DNA of 64,000 bases from Toxotes chatareus (lineage: Eukaryota > Chordata > Actinopteri > Toxotidae), in assembly GCA_016801885.1 (NCBI GenBank), contig CM028895.1, positions 37,501 to 101,500 on the forward strand. The letters run 5' to 3'. Of this stretch, positions 1 to 8,270 are shown in pieces. The notes beneath the pieces are model-generated. The model was not told where the DNA came from and ran no database searches. It saw only the letters and a list, made by a program, of their open reading frames with translations. Position 1 is the stretch's first letter; every line of letters starts with the position of its first letter. The position numbers and the translations under genes are program-made.

Positions 1-54
1 GTGCTAGGGCCTGAGGAAGGCACAATACAGGCCAAAACGTTGCTTGAAAGCACC
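1..54 (+). ncRNA. Degenerate hammerhead-like motif (unit 1)
   Basis: Stem I pairs GTGCT (1-5) with AGCAC (49-53). The first core strand is CTGAGGA (11-17), and a short GGC/GCC stem II follows. The second core strand reads AAAAC instead of GAAAC, so cleavage is unlikely. It shares the GTTGC ending with the motifs at 4,133 and 8,332, defining a second, less canonical subtype. The upstream promoter part lies outside the window. Confidence 0.45.
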
Positions 55-299
55 AAACAAAGTAAAACTTAACTAAAACAACAAAAACCAAATTAGAAAA
101 ATCAACAATACGCGCCTAAGCTAACGAAATTAAGACTAAGAGAAGAAATAAAAGGCAAGACAAGCCAAAATAAGATTAAACTAAGTACAGAAACTAAAGC
201 TAAGATGGCTAATTTTTTGAACCAAAGCTGACTAAGCAAAATAACATCAAGCTAAGAGCTAAGCAACATCAAGCTAAAAGCTAATGCTTTTAAAGGCTA

Positions 300-412
300 A
301 TTTTTGCATAGGGGAACTCCAGGGTGGCAGCACCAGGGGATGGACCGTGCACTTCCCTTCCTCGTCAGAGGAGGGGCTCTTTACCTTTACTCCTAACCCT
401 AACCCTAACCCT
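300..412 (+). mobile_element. Unit 1 tail: GGACCGTGC box, stem-loop, CCCTAA junction
   Basis: A segment reading CTCCAGGGTGGCAG, then GGATGGACCGTGCAC, leads into an imperfect hairpin (355-363 with 368-376) and then directly into CCCTAA repeats from about 390. The same order of box, hairpin and telomeric repeat is found in the other units (for example at 2,990, 4,520, 5,865 and 8,530). I infer it is the tail of a short telomere-attached element. No ATG-initiated frame precedes it in this subtype. Confidence 0.55.
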
Positions 413-590
413 ATAAGTGGTTTTCATCCCTTAACCTATTAATTTTAGTCCAAACCCTAATTCATAATCCTAATCTTAACCACTTTCATCATTTATTTTA
501 GCCCCAACCCTAATTAATAATCCTAACCCTAACCACTTTAATTATTTATTTTAAAGAGAAAAAAAAACCACACCTAACCCTAACCCTAAC

Positions 591-1070
591 TCCATATATG
601 ATTTTGAAAAACATCTCGCAAAAATCACTACCAATCGACTCCAAATGGTCTGAAACGTGCTCCTAACTACTTTCTGGAGGAAGTTTTTCGCTGTGACACT
701 TAGTCATTTTTCCACTCAGGTTCGCATGCTGCGATCTGATTGGACGAGCGTTTTTCTTGAACTCCCCCAACCGTACATCCTAGACACTTGGAAACCACGT
801 TCGTCTAATATAATTCGACCATTCTGCATCCAACGGTACCACCCACGACTCTCTACGACCTTCCTGTCCGGAGATACAGGAAAAACAAACTTTATTTCGG
901 CCATATCTCCGGACTCGAACGTTGTACAGGCTCGAGGGTGGTACCAATGGAAAGCCCGTACCCGAAAATAGGGGGGTACAAGGTGGTTTCATGTCTCTAC
1001 GACCTTCCGTTCCCGAGATATGCACCTTTGAAGTTATCGTCGGGGGCGACGATAGGTGGTTTTCATCCCC
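591..1070. repeat. 480-bp subtelomeric satellite, copy 1
   Basis: The block runs from TCCATATATGATTTTG to GGTGGTTTTCATCCCC and is nearly identical to 1,327-1,809 and 3,187-3,669. It contains an internal half-repeat (CTCTACGACCTTCC followed by a GAGATA motif, twice) and near its end a small perfect hairpin (TATCGTC/GACGATA). Short frames on both strands recur in all copies but match nothing I recognise, so I read them as passengers of the repeat. Confidence 0.85.
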
Positions 1071-1102
1071 TTAACCTAACCCTAACCCTAACCCTAACCC
1101 TA

Positions 1103-1168
1103 TCCGTTCCCGAGATATGCACCTTTGAAGTTATCGTCGGGGGCGACGATAGGTGGTTTTCATCCCCT
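1103..1168. repeat. Partial satellite copy (3' end only)
   Basis: This repeats the last 66 bases of the 480-bp satellite, including its TATCGTC/GACGATA hairpin. It is joined on the left to four CCCTAA units. The direct copy next to the full copy 1 shows how the array grows by joining truncated satellites to telomeric repeats. Confidence 0.75.
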
Positions 1169-1326
1169 TAACCTATTAATTTTAGTCCAAACCCTAATTC
1201 ATAATCCTAATCTTAACCACTTTCATCATTTATTTTAGCCCCAACCCTAATTAATAATCCTAACCCTAACCACTTTAATTATTTATTTTAAAGAGAAAAA
1301 AAACCACACCTAACCCTAACCCTAAC

Positions 1327-1809
1327 TCCATATATGATTTTGAAAAAACATCTCGCAAAATCACTACCAATCGACTCCAAATGGTCTGAAACGTGCTCCT
1401 AACTACTTTCTGGAGGAAGTTTTTCGGCTGTGACACTTAGTCATTTTTCCACTCAGGTTCGCATGCTGCGATCTGATTGGACGAGCGTTTTTCTTGAATA
1501 ACTCCCCAACCGTACATCCTAGACACTTGGAAACCACGTTCGTCTAATATAATTCGACCATTCTGCATCCAACGGTACCACCCACGACTCTCTACGACCT
1601 TCCTGTCCGGAGATACAGGAAAAACAAACTTTATTTCGGCCATATCTCCGGACTCGAACGTTGTACAGGCTCGAGGGTGGTACCAATGGAAAGCCCGTAC
1701 CCGAAAATAGGGGGGTACAAGGTGGTTTCATGTCTCTACGACCTTCCGTTCCCGAGATATGCACCTTTGAAGTTATCGTCGGGGGCGACGATAGGTGGTT
1801 TTCATCCCC
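1327..1809. repeat. 480-bp subtelomeric satellite, copy 2
   Basis: Near-identical to copies 1 and 3, with single-base indels only. The offset from copy 1 is about 737 bp because each copy is preceded by a ~180-bp lead-in of degenerate CCTAA repeats and AT-rich sequence (414-590 and 1,150-1,326). It is followed directly by the CCCTAA array at 1,811. Confidence 0.85.
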
Positions 1810-1810
1810 T

Positions 1811-1950
1811 TAACCTAACCCTAACCCTAACCCCCCTAACCCTAACCCTAACCCTAACCCCCTAACCCTAACCCTAACCCTAACCCTAACCCTAACCCTA
1901 ACCCTAACCCCTAACCCTAACCCTCTTCTAACCCTAACCCTAACCTATTA
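1811..1950 (+). repeat. CCCTAA telomere-type array
   Basis: About twenty units of CCCTAA with occasional CCCCCTAA variants and one CTTCTAA interruption. The C-rich strand is on +. It follows satellite copy 2 and passes into degenerate CCTAAYCCTAACC sequence to about 2,110. Confidence 0.9.
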
Positions 1951-2505
1951 ATTATTTATTTTAGTCCAAACCCTAATTTATAATCCTAACCTTAACCACT
2001 TTAATTATTTATTTTAGCCCCAACCCTAATTAATAATCCTAACCCTAACCACTTTCATTATTTATTTTAGCCCAAACCCCTATCAGTAATCCTAACCCTA
2101 ACCAATTATTTATGTTAATTTTATCCAGGTTCAATTCTATGTTCATTGTTTCAAAAGATAAAAAACAGGAAAATCATATAAAAACTGTAAAATTAGAAAA
2201 AACAAAAAAATATAATAATAAAAAACAAAAAAGAATAATGATAACAATTAAAAAGCAATTGATTTTAGTTTAAAAACATTATTTTTTATTTAATTATTAT
2301 AAATATTATGATTTTATGTTAAAAAGGTATTTTTATGTTAAAAAATACATTAATAGGTGAAATGCACCTTTAAAATGCTTATTTTAGGTTAAAATATACA
2401 TTAATAGGTTAAATGCACCTTTAAAACCTTTTATTTTAAGTTAAAACTCTTTAAAAGCTAAGTTCATTTGAAAAAGACGAATTTTTAAAAAAAACCGATC
2501 ACCAG

Positions 2506-2513
2506 TATAAATA
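2506..2513 (+). promoter_or_regulatory. TATA box of unit 2
   Basis: TATAAATA lies 96 bases upstream of the hammerhead-like fold. The four best units have almost the same spacing (93-97 bases), each followed by GC-rich sequence with a GAGCTCATTC-like or similar stretch. The conserved spacing argues for a real RNA polymerase II promoter with a start near 2,537 (inference). Confidence 0.6.
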
Positions 2514-2601
2514 GGAGCGCATAGGAGAGCTCATTCATTCTTGCTCTGACCAGCGAAGAGCACACATCTCTCCAGGCTGCAGCAAGAGATTTTCATTTTA
2601 C

Positions 2602-2653
2602 AGTGTGCCTACCTGAAGAAGACCCATCAGGGTCGAAACGTTGTCGGCACACT
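2602..2653 (+). ncRNA. Type I hammerhead ribozyme-like fold (best copy)
   Basis: All three helices can be drawn. Stem I is a perfect 8-bp pair, AGTGTGCC (2,602-2,609) with GGCACACT (2,646-2,653). The first core strand is CTGAAGA (2,613-2,619), then one extra A. Stem II is GACCC (2,621-2,625) with GGGTC (2,630-2,634) around an ATCA tetraloop. The second core strand is GAAAC, closing a minimal 2-bp stem III around GTT and ending GTC, so cleavage would follow C2645. Penelope-like elements are known to carry such minimal hammerheads. The extra A and tiny stem III suggest weak or dimeric activity. Confidence 0.7.
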
Positions 2654-2884
2654 ATTTGATTTATTGATTTATTGATTATTATTTATTGATCGGTTTAATT
2701 AAAAAACAGTTTTTTCCTATTTTTAGGAAACTCTTTTGGTTTTAATTCATTTTTTCTTTTGATCTTGATTTAAAAACCTATTTCTTCCCCTTTTGGGAAG
2801 ACACTTTTAGTTCATTTTTTCTAAAAACAAAAACAACAAAAAAATCAAAAATAAACAAAAATAATACAAAAATATATATACAAC

Positions 2885-3262
2885 ATGTACGATGATGGGT
2901 GGAGGGTGGTGCGCTGGGGCGGAGAGCCCAGCGTACGCGCCAACTCCAACCCCCAGAGGATTGGTGGTACGGAGAGGTCCGTGGGTGGAAGGACCGTGCA
3001 CCCACCTTCCCTTCGAAAAAGAAGGGAAGGACTCAGGTCCCCACACCTAACCCTAACCCTAACCCTAACCCTAACCCTAACCCTAACCCTAACCCTAACC
3101 CTAACCCTAACCCTAACCCTAACCACTTTAATTATTTATTTTAAAGAGAAAAAAAACCCACACCTAACCCTAACCCTAACCCTAACTCCATATATGATTT
3201 TGAAAAAACATCTCGCAAAATCACTACCAATCGACTCCAAATGGTCTGAAACGTGCTCCTAA
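2885..3262 (+). CDS. Small ORF of unit 2, reading into telomeric repeats
   Basis: The frame starts MYDDGWRVVRWGG and later contains GGRTVHPP. The GW-x-V-x-R-[YW]-GG core recurs in the ORFs at 5,756 and 6,756, and in weaker form (EWVLIQYGG) at 7,793, each placed 220-330 bases after a hammerhead-like fold. After about 50 residues this copy loses its stop and reads LTLTLT through the CCCTAA array. I do not recognise the family. It looks like the basic N-terminus of a retroelement protein, cut off by telomeric repeats. Confidence 0.4.
   Translation: MYDDGWRVVRWGGEPSVRANSNPQRIGGTERSVGGRTVHPPSLRKRREGLRSPHLTLTLTLTLTLTLTLTLTLTLTLTLTTLIIYFKEKKNPHLTLTLTLTPYMILKKHLAKSLPIDSKWSETCS
3043..3126 (+). repeat. 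Pure CCCTAA array
   Basis: Fourteen uninterrupted CCCTAA units begin 13 bases after the hairpin of unit 2. This is the longest perfect telomere-type run in the window. Confidence 0.95.
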
Positions 3263-3669
3263 CTACTTTCTGGAGGAAGTTTTTCGGCTGTGACACTTAG
3301 TCATTTTTCCACTCAGGTTCGCATGCTGCGATCTGATTGGACGACCGTTTTTCTTGAATAACTCCCGAACCGTACATCCTAGACACTTGGAAACCACGTT
3401 CGTCTAATATAATTCGACCATTCTGCATCCAACGGTACCACCCACGACTCTCTACGACCTTCCTGTCCGGAGATACAGGAAAAACAAACTTTATTTCGGC
3501 CATATCTCCGGACTCGAACGTTGTACAGGCTCGAGGGTGGTACCAATGGAAAGCCCGTACCCGAAAATAGGGGGGTACAAGGTGGTTTCATGTCTCTACG
3601 ACCTTCCGTTCCCGAGATATGCACCTTTGAAGTTATCGTCGGGGGCGACGATAGGTGGTTTTCATCCCC
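3187..3669. repeat. 480-bp subtelomeric satellite, copy 3
   Basis: Near-identical to copies 1 and 2 (about 1,860 bp from copy 2), with a few substitutions such as ACGACCG for ACGAGCG. It is followed by a broken CCCTAA tract and unique sequence to 3,830. Confidence 0.85.
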
Positions 3670-4055
3670 TTAACCCTAACCCGCCCGTGCCTCCCTTGGG
3701 TGTACGCTGTCACCCTGGAGCCCCAACATGAACCCCATCCCTCCCCCTAACCCTAATCATAACCACCTCGTTGTGTGTGCCTAACCCTAACCCTAATCGC
3801 TAACCCTAACCAAGCCCTAACCCTAACCCTAGGGGAAAGATAAATAAATAAATGAAGAAGCCTAAAGAAACTAAGTATAAGTAAAAGGCAAAAGAAATAA
3901 CCCAAATAAGGGGAGAAATACAAGTCTAAGTAAAGAAACAGAATCCAAACAGGGACAGAACTTAGGGGATGGCTAAGGAGAGAAGACATGGGTAGGGAAA
4001 TTGGAAAACTAAAACAAAATAAGAAAAGGGATTTTGAAACCTAAGATTTGGACAG

Positions 4056-4845
4056 TATAAAAAGGGAGTGGACAGGGGAAACACACTTAGTTAGCGAGGG
4101 AATTGGCAAAACAAATTGGAAGCAGAAACATAGGTGCTAGGGCCTGAGGAAGGCTAAGTATCGCCGAAACGTTGCCCGGAAGCACCTTTAAAATTATATC
4201 TAAATTAAACCAAATAAAGGGACTATACAAAGAAAACTAACTAAAGAAAGAAAACTAAACAAAGAAGAAAACTAAACAAAGAAAGAAAGGCAAATAAGCC
4301 ACAAGTAAAAACCAAGTACAGGGAAAGAAAACAAGCAGAATTACAAGAACCTAACTACATGTAAAGCTAACTAATGGCTAATTTTTGGAAAAACCCGCTA
4401 ACTAAGCAAAAATAAAACAAAAGCTAAGTATAGCACTAATGAAGCTGAGATACGGCTAATTTTTTTTGGGCTCCAGGGTGGCAGTGTTAATCTCAGGGTC
4501 GAAGGCCTGTGCATTCACTGCCCTCCTTAGGGAGGGTAGTTTCAAACCTAAAACCTAACCCTAACCCAGGGTGGCAGTGCTGTCCAGAGTCGAAGGCCCG
4601 TGCATTCTCCACTCTTCTGAGTGACTCAGTGAGGGTGGTTCAGTCCCCCAACCTAAACCTAACCATTAGTATTTTTGCCTAACCCTAACCATTTTCTATA
4701 ACCAGCCCTAACCTTAACCACTCCCCTAATTTTATCCTAGACCTAATTATTTATCCTAACCTTAACCACTTCCCTAATCTTAATCCTAACCTTAACCATT
4801 TGCCCTAACCCTAACCACTCCCCTATTTCTAATCTTAACCCTACT
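4056..4845 (+). mobile_element. Unit 3: second-subtype ribozyme-bearing unit
   Basis: A TATA box (TATAAAAA, 4,056-4,063) lies 77 bases before a hammerhead-like fold (4,133-4,186). About 300 bases of A-rich sequence follow, then CTCCAGGGTGGCAG and a hairpin (CCCTCC/GGGAGGG near 4,524-4,540), then CCTAACCC repeats. A second copy of the GGGTGGCAG...GTGCATTC box lies at 4,568-4,605. No ATG-led frame is conserved in this subtype. Confidence 0.5.
4133..4186 (+). ncRNA. Hammerhead-like motif (unit 3)
   Basis: Stem I is GGTGCT (4,133-4,138) with AGCACC (4,181-4,186). The core is CTGAGGA (4,144-4,150), stem II GGC/GCC around an 8-base loop, then GAAAC and GTTGC. The GC in place of GT before the cleavage position departs from the hammerhead consensus, so activity is doubtful although the fold is kept. 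Confidence 0.5.
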
Positions 4846-5371
4846 TTATTTAATTTAATGTTTGACTCTTAAAAAAATCTTAAAAACCTTAAAAACATTA
4901 AAAACCTTTAAAAACCTTTAAAAAACATTAAAAACATTAAAAAACCTTTAAAAAACATTAAAAAAACATTTCACAGGTTGTGATTATAGGGGTTTGAGGG
5001 TTAATTTATTAAGGGTTAAGTCTAATTTAGTATTTTTATTTTATTTTTCTATTTTTTATTTTTTTTTTTTTTTTTTTTATTCAAGGGCTAAAAGTATTAA
5101 TAAATAATTAAAATCATTAATAAATAATTAAATTTTCATTTAAAATATATTCATTTATAAGGGAAGGGTTAAAAACAATGATTTTCTATTGCAATAGGCA
5201 AAGGCAGGCTGAGGGAACAAGTCTGGGCATGTTTTGATTGACAGGGGGTGGGACATAGCGAAGTTTATAAGGGGAGGGCTGAGAAGGAGAGCTCATTTCT
5301 GTTCTGAGCTTCGGAGGGAGAGCATTACAGAGAGCAGCAGCAATAGTAATTCATTGTTTTTTTTTTTTTTT

Positions 5372-5424
5372 TGTGCCACAGGCCTGAAGAAGACCCGATA
5401 GGGTCGAAACGTTATATAGGCACA
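5372..5424 (+). ncRNA. Hammerhead-like fold (unit 4)
   Basis: Stem I is TGTGCC (5,372-5,377) with GGCACA (5,419-5,424). The core is CTGAAGA (5,384-5,390), with stem II GACCC/GGGTC around GATA, then GAAAC. The last part reads GTTATATA rather than GTTGTC, so the cleavage-site triplet is lost. The stem II loop differs from unit 2 (GATA against ATCA) while the paired bases are kept. Confidence 0.6.
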
Positions 5425-5755
5425 CAACCAGTTTAATTTAAACACATTTAAAAAACACATATATTTTTTTTGGGTTTTTTTCTTTTTTTCATTTAATAAG
5501 TTCATTTAAGCACTAAATAAACACAGTAGACTTTGTTTTTTTGTTTTATTTTTTTATTTTCAAGAACGAATACATATAAATTCATTTCTTTTTAATAAAT
5601 AGTAAATAAAATACACTTATTACTTATATAGCAAAGGCGAAACCAGACAACAAAATACTAAATAGTGACAGAAGGAGGACAGAGGAGAGAGACAGGTGGA
5701 GAAAAGAGGAGGAAATAGAGAGGAAGAGAGGAGAAAACACGAAACAAAAAGGGAA

Positions 5756-5902
5756 ATGTTTCGTGGGGATTATGAGGATGGGTGGACTGTGGTGCGCTAT
5801 GGGGGGAGGCGCAAACGCTCCCGTCAGCGCAACCAGAGGTTCGGTGACGGCTTCGGCCAGGGGATGGACCGTGCCTGTCCCTTTTCGGGGACAGGCACGT
5901 AA
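5756..5902 (+). CDS. Small Arg-rich ORF of unit 4
   Basis: The 48-residue frame starts MFRGDYEDGWTVVRYGG, continues with the basic run RRKRSRQRNQR, and ends inside the hairpin with a TAA stop. An in-frame upstream ATG at 5,696 adds 20 residues. I chose 5,756 because it matches the start position in the sister units. The composition suggests nucleic-acid binding, but the family is unknown to me. It could be the first exon or truncated N-terminus of a longer retroelement protein. Confidence 0.45.
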   Translation: MFRGDYEDGWTVVRYGGRRKRSRQRNQRFGDGFGQGMDRACPFSGTGT

Positions 5903-6382
5903 TCTTTTCCCTAACCACTCCCTCATTTCTTATTCTAACCCTAAACACTCTCCCAATCCTAATCCTAACCATTTCTTTAATCCCAATCTTAACCACATTC
6001 TAAATCCTAAACCCTAATCCTAATAATTGGTGAGAGATTTAATTTCATATTTAATTTCATATTAAAAACATACAAAATGATAAAATTCATAAGGTTAATA
6101 TAAATAATTGGGATTTAAATTTATATGAGGTTTAATAAATTAATTGGTTATAAAATAGATTGCTAATTCATTTGATTTTAATTGATTTAAGGGTTAAAAA
6201 CAATTAATTTATAATTAGGATCATTAAAATTAAAATTAAAATTCATGTTTAGGTGTATTTCATTGTTATGAGGGTTAAAAACTGGTTAATTTAATACTAA
6301 TTGGCAAGGGAAGGGTTAAAAGTTAAGTTTTAAGTTTGATTTCAGGGAGAGAGAAAGTTTTACGGGGGTGGAGCTTGGAGGA

Positions 6383-6935
6383 TATATAAGGGGAGGGCTA
6401 CGGAGAGTGCTCATTCCTACTCAGACTGCCGAGGAGGAAACATCATTACAGAAAGCAGCAGCCGGATTGATTTTTTTCGTGTGCCTTGACCTGAGGAAGA
6501 CCTGAGAAGGTTGAAACGTTGTCAGTGGGCACACATTTTTTCTTTTATTTCATACTAAACACATATTGATTTTTTCTTTTTCTTAAAAACAGTTTTTTTG
6601 TTCTTTAGCTTTCTTTATTGATTTCATTTTACTTTATTTTTCACGAATTTCATATCTTCCTAATAAATAACATTAAAAAAACAATACATTTATCAATAAA
6701 TAACAAATACATAAATAAATAAATAAATACAACACTTCATCACAGGATAGCCATTATGGCTCCTGGCCAGGACACCCAAGGGTGGACCACTGTGCGCTAC
6801 GGGAAACGCCGCCAGCGTTCCCGTCAGCATTATCAGCAGCAGGGTGGCGGGGACAACTGGGGGAAGGACCGCGCACGCCCTGTACCCTCTGGGGGACAGG
6901 CTTTTGTCTCCTTCCCTAACCCTAATCCATCTCTT
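6383..6935 (+). mobile_element. Unit 5: ribozyme-bearing telomere-associated element
   Basis: TATATAAG (6,383-6,390) is followed 97 bases later by a hammerhead fold (6,480-6,533), then an ORF from 6,756, a GGACCGCGC box at about 6,867 with a weak CCCT/GGGGG hairpin, then CCCTAACCCTAATCC. A GC-box-like GGGGGTGGAGCTT precedes the TATA box. Confidence 0.55.
6480..6533 (+). ncRNA. Hammerhead-like fold (unit 5)
   Basis: Stem I is TGTGCC (6,480-6,485) with GGCACA (6,528-6,533). The core is CTGAGGA (6,491-6,497), with stem II GACCT/AGGTT around GAGA, then GAAAC, loop GTT and the cleavage triplet GTC (6,521-6,523). Compared with unit 2, stem II has changed on both sides but still pairs (one G-U), which supports a selected RNA fold. 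Confidence 0.65.
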
Positions 6936-7061
6936 TATCTTGCTCCCCTGAGCATCATCACTTTTCAAAGTGAGTCATCACCCCTTACCCCTCCCCTCCC
7001 TCCCTTCTTTCTCTCCGTTCTATTTTATTTAATTATTTATGTACACTTAAAGTTAATTTAA
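6756..7061 (+). CDS. Small Arg-rich ORF of unit 5
   Basis: The frame starts MAPGQDTQGWTTVRYGK, followed by RRQRSRQ, then a Gln/Gly stretch and WGKDRARP. The first ~50 residues match the ORF at 5,756 (GWTxVRYG, RR-x-RSRQ). The remaining ~50 residues are read through the telomere-like tail and flank and are unlikely to be meaningful. The shared N-terminus with divergent DNA around it suggests past coding constraint. Function unknown. Confidence 0.42.
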   Translation: MAPGQDTQGWTTVRYGKRRQRSRQHYQQQGGGDNWGKDRARPVPSGGQAFVSFPNPNPSLYLAPLSIITFQSESSPLTPPLPPFFLSVLFYLIIYVHLKLI

Positions 7062-7500
7062 TAAATATAGTATTTATTTAATTACCTCATATGCAATTAA
7101 GTCAAATTTTATTTTATTTGTTAAAGTTAAAACACTGCAATTTAAAATTAGTAATTAAAAATATCAAAAAAGTAATTAAAACAATAAAAATAATAAAAAA
7201 GAAAAAAAAATATATTTTTTGTAGAATTTAAGTCAAATCATTGAAAAAATTAAGTTAGAACCTTGAAAAAATGAAAGAAGTGTAAATTTAAAAACAGATT
7301 TCCTATTGCATAGGGAAATTTTAATTGTTTAAATGCATGGAAAAAGGAAAAACTAAAAAACTGATTGGAAACTTATCTTTAAAAACTAAAAGGAACTCCT
7401 TCCACCTTATAAATAGAGGATCGTCGGTTCCCTCTCATTCTCTGCTTGGTCAGCGAACAGTGCACATCTCTGCCATCACAGATTTCTCTTGGTTTTCACA

Positions 7501-7553
7501 TGCCCTTCGCCTGAAGAAGACCTTTCAAGGTTGAAACGTTGCGATTTAGGGCA
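7501..7553 (+). ncRNA. Hammerhead-like fold (unit 6)
   Basis: Stem I is TGCCCT (7,501-7,506) with AGGGCA (7,548-7,553). The core is CTGAAGA (7,511-7,517), and stem II is a 6-bp GACCTT/AAGGTT with a TC loop. GAAAC, GTT and GCG follow, so the expected GT at the cleavage triplet is changed to GC. Stem I differs from unit 2 on both strands yet still pairs. Confidence 0.55.
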
Positions 7554-7792
7554 CACAGTTTTATTTCATTTCATTTCAATAATTTAAACATTTAAAACAA
7601 AATTTAAGTTAAAAAAAAACAAGTTTATTTCATTATTTTGATTTAAAAACTTCATTTTTTAGTTCATATATCTTCTTTGTCCTGTTTTCTGTCGTATTTT
7701 TTAACTTTTTTTATTTTTCTGAAGCCAATTTAAGTTACATTTAAGTTAAATATATAAAAACAACAAAAAAGGACAAATCCAACAATCTCATC

Positions 7793-7963
7793 ATGGACTA
7801 TCCTCCTGATGAGGGTGAGTGGGTCTTAATACAGTACGGGGGAAAGCATGGTCGACCCCGTAACCGTACTTTTGACAACCGACCGCCAACTCAGGGGTTT
7901 GGGGGCTACAGGGGAAGGACCGTGCACCTCCTTGCCCCCGTGTGGTTGAGGGTCAGGTTCTGA
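7793..7963 (+). CDS. Small basic ORF of unit 6 (56 aa)
   Basis: ATG at 7,793 and TGA at 7,961. The product starts MDYPPDEGEWVLIQYGGK and has a basic middle (GRPRNR) and a GYRGRTVH stretch, aligned with GWTVVRYGG...GRTVHPP in the other units. It is too short to appear as a conventional gene. Its placement 240 bases after a hammerhead fold, with its own stop codon, is the argument for it. Family unknown. Confidence 0.42.
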   Translation: MDYPPDEGEWVLIQYGGKHGRPRNRTFDNRPPTQGFGGYRGRTVHLLAPVWLRVRF

Positions 7964-8270
7964 CCCATGTTCCTAACCCCCATCCTAACCCTTAAACCCT
8001 AACCTACCCGTAACAACCCCAAAGATATGTTAAAGAGAAATAAAACCAAAGATAAAGTACAAATTAAAGGCAAAAGTATAAACAAAAACTAAAACTCCAA
8101 ATAAAGGAAAAAAAACTAAAGTATGAAAGAACATAATCTAAAGGGAACTTAGATATTAGAGATGGACTAAGGCAAAAGTCATTGGAAAGGGATGATTGGA
8201 AAATTAAAGGAAAAACTAAAAGGGATTTTAACTAAAAATCAAATTTGAAAGGAAAAGAGGCGGAGCTACA

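Larger units (their letters stand above)
2506..3126 (+). mobile_element. Unit 2: ribozyme-bearing telomere-associated element
   Basis: This is the most complete unit. It has a TATA box (2,506), hammerhead fold (2,602-2,653), short Arg-containing ORF (2,885), GGACCGTGC box (2,991), a perfect 10-bp hairpin (3,005-3,014 with 3,021-3,030), then a 14-unit CCCTAA array to about 3,126. The order fits a non-autonomous Penelope-like element added to a telomere, since element 5' to 3' followed by C-rich repeats is what priming from the G-rich overhang would leave. No reverse transcriptase is present, so the family is inferred. Confidence 0.55.
5276..6016 (+). mobile_element. Unit 4: ribozyme-bearing telomere-associated element
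   Basis: Order: TATAAGG (5,276), hammerhead-like fold (5,372-5,424), ORF (5,756-5,902), GGACCGTGC box overlapping a perfect 11-bp hairpin (5,871-5,881 with 5,888-5,898), then degenerate CCTAACC repeats to 6,016. A poly(T) run (5,356-5,372) separates the promoter region from the fold. Upstream a GGGGGTGGGACATAGCG stretch resembles a GC box. Confidence 0.55.
7408..8010 (+). mobile_element. Unit 6: ribozyme-bearing telomere-associated element
   Basis: TATAAATA (7,408-7,415), hammerhead-like fold (7,501-7,553), ORF (7,793-7,963) and a GGACCGTGCAC box (7,917-7,927) are in the same order as in units 2, 4 and 5. A few degenerate CCTAACCC units end it. Confidence 0.55.

Noticed and set aside
780..3624. 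81-aa frames on the - strand repeated at 780, 1,519 and 3,379, and 62-77 aa + frames inside the satellite
   Set aside because: They are identical because the 480-bp satellite is identical. They have no recognisable domain, and the 3' parts are CCCTAA-encoded LTLTLT. No coding evidence.
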